Assembly (NCBI RefSeq): GCF_027891095.1
Contig: NZ_JAQIIO010000002.1
Span: 310,001-374,000 of the forward strand
Reading direction: 5' to 3'
DNA from: Aliiroseovarius salicola
GTDB lineage: Bacteria > Pseudomonadota > Alphaproteobacteria > Rhodobacterales > Rhodobacteraceae
Length of the DNA stretch: 64,000 bases
A model generated the notes under the pieces. The model did not search any database. It worked only from the letters and a program-made list of their open reading frames with translations, and was not told the DNA's origin. This document shows, one piece after another, positions 61,249 to 64,000 of this stretch. Position numbers and translations under genes: made by a program. The stretch's first letter is position 1; every line of letters begins with the position of its first letter.

Positions 61249-62922
61249 TTAGTGCGAGTGGCCCTTATCCCACTCTTCCTGCTTCGGCAGGATTTCAAAG
61301 GTGTGCTCTGGCGGCGGGGTGGGCAGGGTCCACTCCAGCGTATCCGCATATTCGTTCCAGTAATTGTTCTCGGTTACGCGTTTTCCCTTGAGCAGGGTGT
61401 AGAACACGATGCCGATGAAGAACACAAAAGACGCAAATGCGATGAAGGCACCGTAAGAGCTGATCTTGTTCCAATAGGCAAAGGCTTCCGGATAGTCGAT
61501 GTAACGACGCGGCATGCCCTGACGGCCCAGGAAGTGTTGTGGGAAGAAGGTCAGGTTCACACCGATGAAGAACGTCCAGAAGTGCAGCTTACCGGCCCAC
61601 TCTGGGTACTGACGACCTGACATTTTACCGATCCAGAAATAGACCCCGGCAAAAATACACATCACAGCACCGATCGACATCACGTAGTGGAAGTGAGCCA
61701 CAACATAATAGGTGTCATGATAGATGCGGTCCACACCAGCCTGTGACAGCACAACGCCAGTCACGCCGCCGATGGTGAAGAGGAACAGGAAACCAAATGC
61801 AAAGAGCATCGGGGTCTTGAACTCGATTGATCCGCCCCACATGGTCGCAATCCAGGAGAAGATCTTAACACCTGTGGGGACAGCGATGACCATCGTGGCC
61901 AGCATAAAGTAGGACTGCTGGGTCAGCGACATGCCAACGGTGTACATGTGGTGAGCCCAAACAACAAAGCCGATCACACCAATGGCGATGATCGCCCAGA
62001 CCATCGGCAGATAGCCAAAGATCGGTTTGCGGCTAAAGGTGCCAATCACGTGTGAAATCAGACCAAAGCCCGGCAGGATCACGATATACACTTCCGGGTG
62101 GCCGAAGAACCACAGGATGTGCTGATAAAGGACCGGATCACCGCCACCAGACGGGTCAAAGAAGGTGCCGCCAAAGTTACGGTCGACCAGCAGCATGGTG
62201 ATGGCGCCTGCCAAAACCGGCAGCGACAGAAGGATCAGCCATGCGGTCACGAAGACCGACCAGGCAAACAGCGGCACTTTGAAAAGCGTCATGCCCGGTG
62301 CGCGCATGTTCAGGAAGGTGGTGATGATGTTGATTGCACCCAGGATCGAAGAGGCACCCGAGACGTGCACCGCAAAGATCGCCAGATCCATGGAATAACC
62401 GCCTTCGGTGGTCGAGAGCGGTGGGTAAAGCACCCAACCAACGCCAGACCCCAGTTGGTCATTGCCACCCGGAGCGAGCAGCGAAGCCACACCCAGCGCA
62501 ACACCCGTAGCATAGAGCCAGAACGAGAGGTTGTTCATCCGTGGGAAGGACATATCCGGCGCGCCGATCTGCAGCGGCATGAAGTAGTTGCCAAATCCAC
62601 CGAAGAGGGCGGGGATCACCACGAAGAACATCATCAGGACGCCGTGATAGGTGATCATCACGTTCCAGAGGTGTCCGTTCGGGGTACATTCGGCAGTTGC
62701 GTCTGCAAAGAAACGCGCGCCTTCCAGACACATGTACTGAACGCCCGGATCCATCAGTTCCATGCGCATGTAAACGGTGAAGCTGACAGAAATCAGACCC
62801 GTCAGACCTGCCAGAAACAGGTAGAGGATGCCGATATCCTTGTGGTTGGTGGACATGAACCACCGGGTAAAGAACCCGCGATCATCGTGGTGGTCATGGC
62901 TCGAAACGGCTGCGTCCGCCAT
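61249..62922 (-). CDS. ctaD: Cytochrome c oxidase subunit I (aa3 type)
   Basis: A 557-residue proton-pumping heme-copper oxidase subunit with twelve helices. Heme a ligand in [23 protein letters not shown]; CuB/cross-linked His-Tyr region [18 protein letters not shown]; further CuB histidines in [10 protein letters not shown]; heme ligands in [20 protein letters not shown] precedes the ATG. A cytochrome c gene lies upstream on the same strand, as in Paracoccus where cycA and ctaD adjoin. Confidence 0.96.
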   Translation of the reverse strand: MADAAVSSHDHHDDRGFFTRWFMSTNHKDIGILYLFLAGLTGLISVSFTVYMRMELMDPGVQYMCLEGARFFADATAECTPNGHLWNVMITYHGVLMMFFVVIPALFGGFGNYFMPLQIGAPDMSFPRMNNLSFWLYATGVALGVASLLAPGGNDQLGSGVGWVLYPPLSTTEGGYSMDLAIFAVHVSGASSILGAINIITTFLNMRAPGMTLFKVPLFAWSVFVTAWLILLSLPVLAGAITMLLVDRNFGGTFFDPSGGGDPVLYQHILWFFGHPEVYIVILPGFGLISHVIGTFSRKPIFGYLPMVWAIIAIGVIGFVVWAHHMYTVGMSLTQQSYFMLATMVIAVPTGVKIFSWIATMWGGSIEFKTPMLFAFGFLFLFTIGGVTGVVLSQAGVDRIYHDTYYVVAHFHYVMSIGAVMCIFAGVYFWIGKMSGRQYPEWAGKLHFWTFFIGVNLTFFPQHFLGRQGMPRRYIDYPEAFAYWNKISSYGAFIAFASFVFFIGIVFYTLLKGKRVTENNYWNEYADTLEWTLPTPPPEHTFEILPKQEEWDKGHSH

Positions 62923-63091
62923 AGATACCTCCCTATGGGATTAAATTTTGGGCCGAAGAGTCACTCCGCCCGGTTTTTTAACGTGTTTAATATGGGAAGG
63001 GGGCAGGGCGCAACGCCGCGTTGCAGATGCATTGCGAAAAAAATGCGCCCCGGACAGGTATTTACCCGCCGGGGCGACATGTCGCAGGTGC

Positions 63092-63111
63092 AAAAGGCGT
63101 CTTTTGACGCC
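63092..63111 (-). terminator. Terminator of the cytochrome c gene
   Basis: On the minus strand GGCGTC-AAAA-GACGCC followed by TTTTG, just after the stop codon at 63128. Confidence 0.75.
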
Positions 63112-63127
63112 CATTTGCGAAAATTGT

Positions 63128-63607
63128 TTAGTTGGTCGCCGCCGAATCGCCTTCAGCAGGTGCTTCTTCCATAGCCTCTTCCGAGGTCTCTTCCATGGCC
63201 GGGGCAACGCTTGCCAGATAAGCGATGATGTTTTCCGGCTTCTTCCATTTGAAGGTCATTTTCGTCTTAGCTTTGCTGTCATCCAGCTGCTCTTTCAAAA
63301 AGCCTTTCGGGTCCATGATAAAGGCGGCCAGAAGTTCTTCGGTCCAGACGGCTCCGGTTTCACCCAGAGCAGTGATCGACGCACCGTATTTGAAGTCTTC
63401 TGCGCCACCGATCTGACGACCCACGATGCCATACAGGTTCGGGCCGGTTTTGCCGCCCTTGAAGATCACTTCACCTTCCGGGCTGACAACAGTGTGGCAG
63501 GCTTTGCATTTCTTGAAGTCTTTTTCGCCGGCAGCTGCATCCCCTTCGGCTTGGGCACCAGTGGCCAGAGCGAAGAGAAGGGCGGCGGAAGTAAGAGCTT
63601 TTTTCAT
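63128..63607 (-). CDS. cycA: Cytochrome c2 / c550, periplasmic electron carrier
   Basis: A 159-residue precursor. The signal peptide is MKKALTSAALLFALATGAQA; the mature protein starts near EGDAAAGEKDFKKC with the heme site CKACH, NLYGIVGRQ, and the axial Met in KTKMTFKW. An acidic Ala/Glu tail of about 25 residues follows, as in Paracoccus c550. It carries electrons from the bc1 complex to the oxidase encoded by ctaD downstream. GAGGA precedes the ATG at 63607; the 103-codon upstream frame is dropped. Confidence 0.94.
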   Translation of the reverse strand: MKKALTSAALLFALATGAQAEGDAAAGEKDFKKCKACHTVVSPEGEVIFKGGKTGPNLYGIVGRQIGGAEDFKYGASITALGETGAVWTEELLAAFIMDPKGFLKEQLDDSKAKTKMTFKWKKPENIIAYLASVAPAMEETSEEAMEEAPAEGDSAATN

Positions 63608-64000
63608 CTTAGTCCTCGTGTTTGACAGATCCACGCGACGCAGCGTGAAATTCATTCCGAGGCGGAGACTGCTACAAAATGGTGTAAAATAAAAGGGTTT
63701 GAACTGTGACGAATTGTAACGGAATGAATCCGCCGAAACCCTTAACATGGCAAGGAAATTAAGGGGAATTGTCACATCACGCGCTGTTAAGATCATGGAT
63801 GCCCGAATCGGCTTGGTGATGCCATTGAAAACAGGGGGAAAGATCGGGTGTGCTTGATTTGGCATATCCCCCGGATTGGCGTTTTGATGAATAACGCCTG
63901 CACACACATTTGGCATACTGCGCCTCGGTAAGTCCCCAGAATGTGAACCAGAGTGATCTTGAACCGGAGCGCGTTTTGAGCACTCGTCTTCGCGGCAGGT
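63608..64000. other. Right-edge intergenic region, no clear gene
   Basis: This holds the cycA promoter region and about 390 bases without a convincing gene. A minus-strand 68-codon frame (63777-63983) has no family match and no ribosome site I trust. A plus-strand GTG at 63943 or TTG at 63976 (the latter with GGAG six bases upstream) stays open to the window edge and could begin the next gene, but only a few residues are visible. Confidence 0.4.

Noticed and set aside
62098-63174. 358-codon plus-strand frame opposite ctaD
   Set aside because: Shadow of ctaD running into the ctaD-cycA spacer.
63777-63983. 68-codon minus-strand frame at the right edge
   Set aside because: Contains an interesting WFTFWGLTEAQ stretch, but has no family, no clear ribosome site, and lies in the cycA upstream region.

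Overview
The window looks like chromosomal DNA of an alphaproteobacterium of the order Rhodobacterales, roseobacter type. The grounds are: cytochrome c2/c550 (cycA) next to aa3 oxidase subunit I (ctaD); a small anchored protein wedged between glyQ and glyS; an alphaproteobacterial SAM-II riboswitch in front of metZ; overlapping folB-folP-glmM; high G+C with strong third-position bias that throws long antisense shadow frames; and a dispersed intergenic element (core TTCTTGCCAAAAATACC followed by a G-box and a C-box) of a kind I associate with this order. Most of the window is core housekeeping sequence. I see no prophage, IS element, CRISPR array, rRNA or tRNA.

Layout. 1-6.3 kb: transporters, gltX, a CopD-like protein, an exported metallo-beta-lactamase-fold protein and nadE. 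6.5-8 kb: an exported protein made of 18 MORN repeats. 8.1-9.9 kb: leuA behind a Leu-rich leader peptide. 10.2-15.8 kb: the rod-shape operon mreB-mreC-mreD-mrdA-rodA. 15.8-17.9 kb: a GhrA-like reductase, dtd and an hsp20. 18.1-24.5 kb: a minus-strand cluster terC / 27-residue membrane microprotein / xpaC / telA / DUF2927 lipoprotein / SPFH-GYF2 protein / double zinc-ribbon membrane protein, preceded by three evenly spaced dyads. 24.7-31.4 kb: alkB, a NuoE-NuoF fusion, a YhhN-like protein, ftsY, an EamA transporter and yciB. 31.4-35.6 kb: SAM-II riboswitch-metZ, folE2 and trkH. 35.7-37.5 kb: a SPOR/peptidoglycan-binding protein with a dead protease domain. 37.6-44.0 kb: glyQ, glyS and a divergent PPDK. 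44.2-48.2 kb: a cell-wall hydrolase, then folB-folP-glmM. 48.3-56.7 kb: transporter, ilvC, two overlapping Lrp genes, an ArsR-type regulator, a class V aminotransferase, a UbiH-type hydroxylase, a HAD nucleotidase and a GntR regulator. 56.6-64 kb: an MshEN-glycosyltransferase, carA, yqeY, a DUF2244 protein, ctaD and cycA.

The most system-like part is 18.1-24.7 kb. Its families (TerC, XpaC, TelA, SPFH, double zinc ribbon) are those that in Bacillus are spread over the xpaC-yaaN, yceC-H and pspA-ydjGHI stress loci. Here they are packed in one near-continuous operon together with a membrane microprotein too short for routine gene calling. I infer a membrane or envelope stress module. Other points worth attention: a leaderless-looking leuA attenuator peptide, two AAAACTAG octamer arrays, a pseudoprotease that has lost all three catalytic residues, a PPDK paralogue with a rewritten ATP-binding half, and a possible c-di-GMP-controlled glycosyltransferase.
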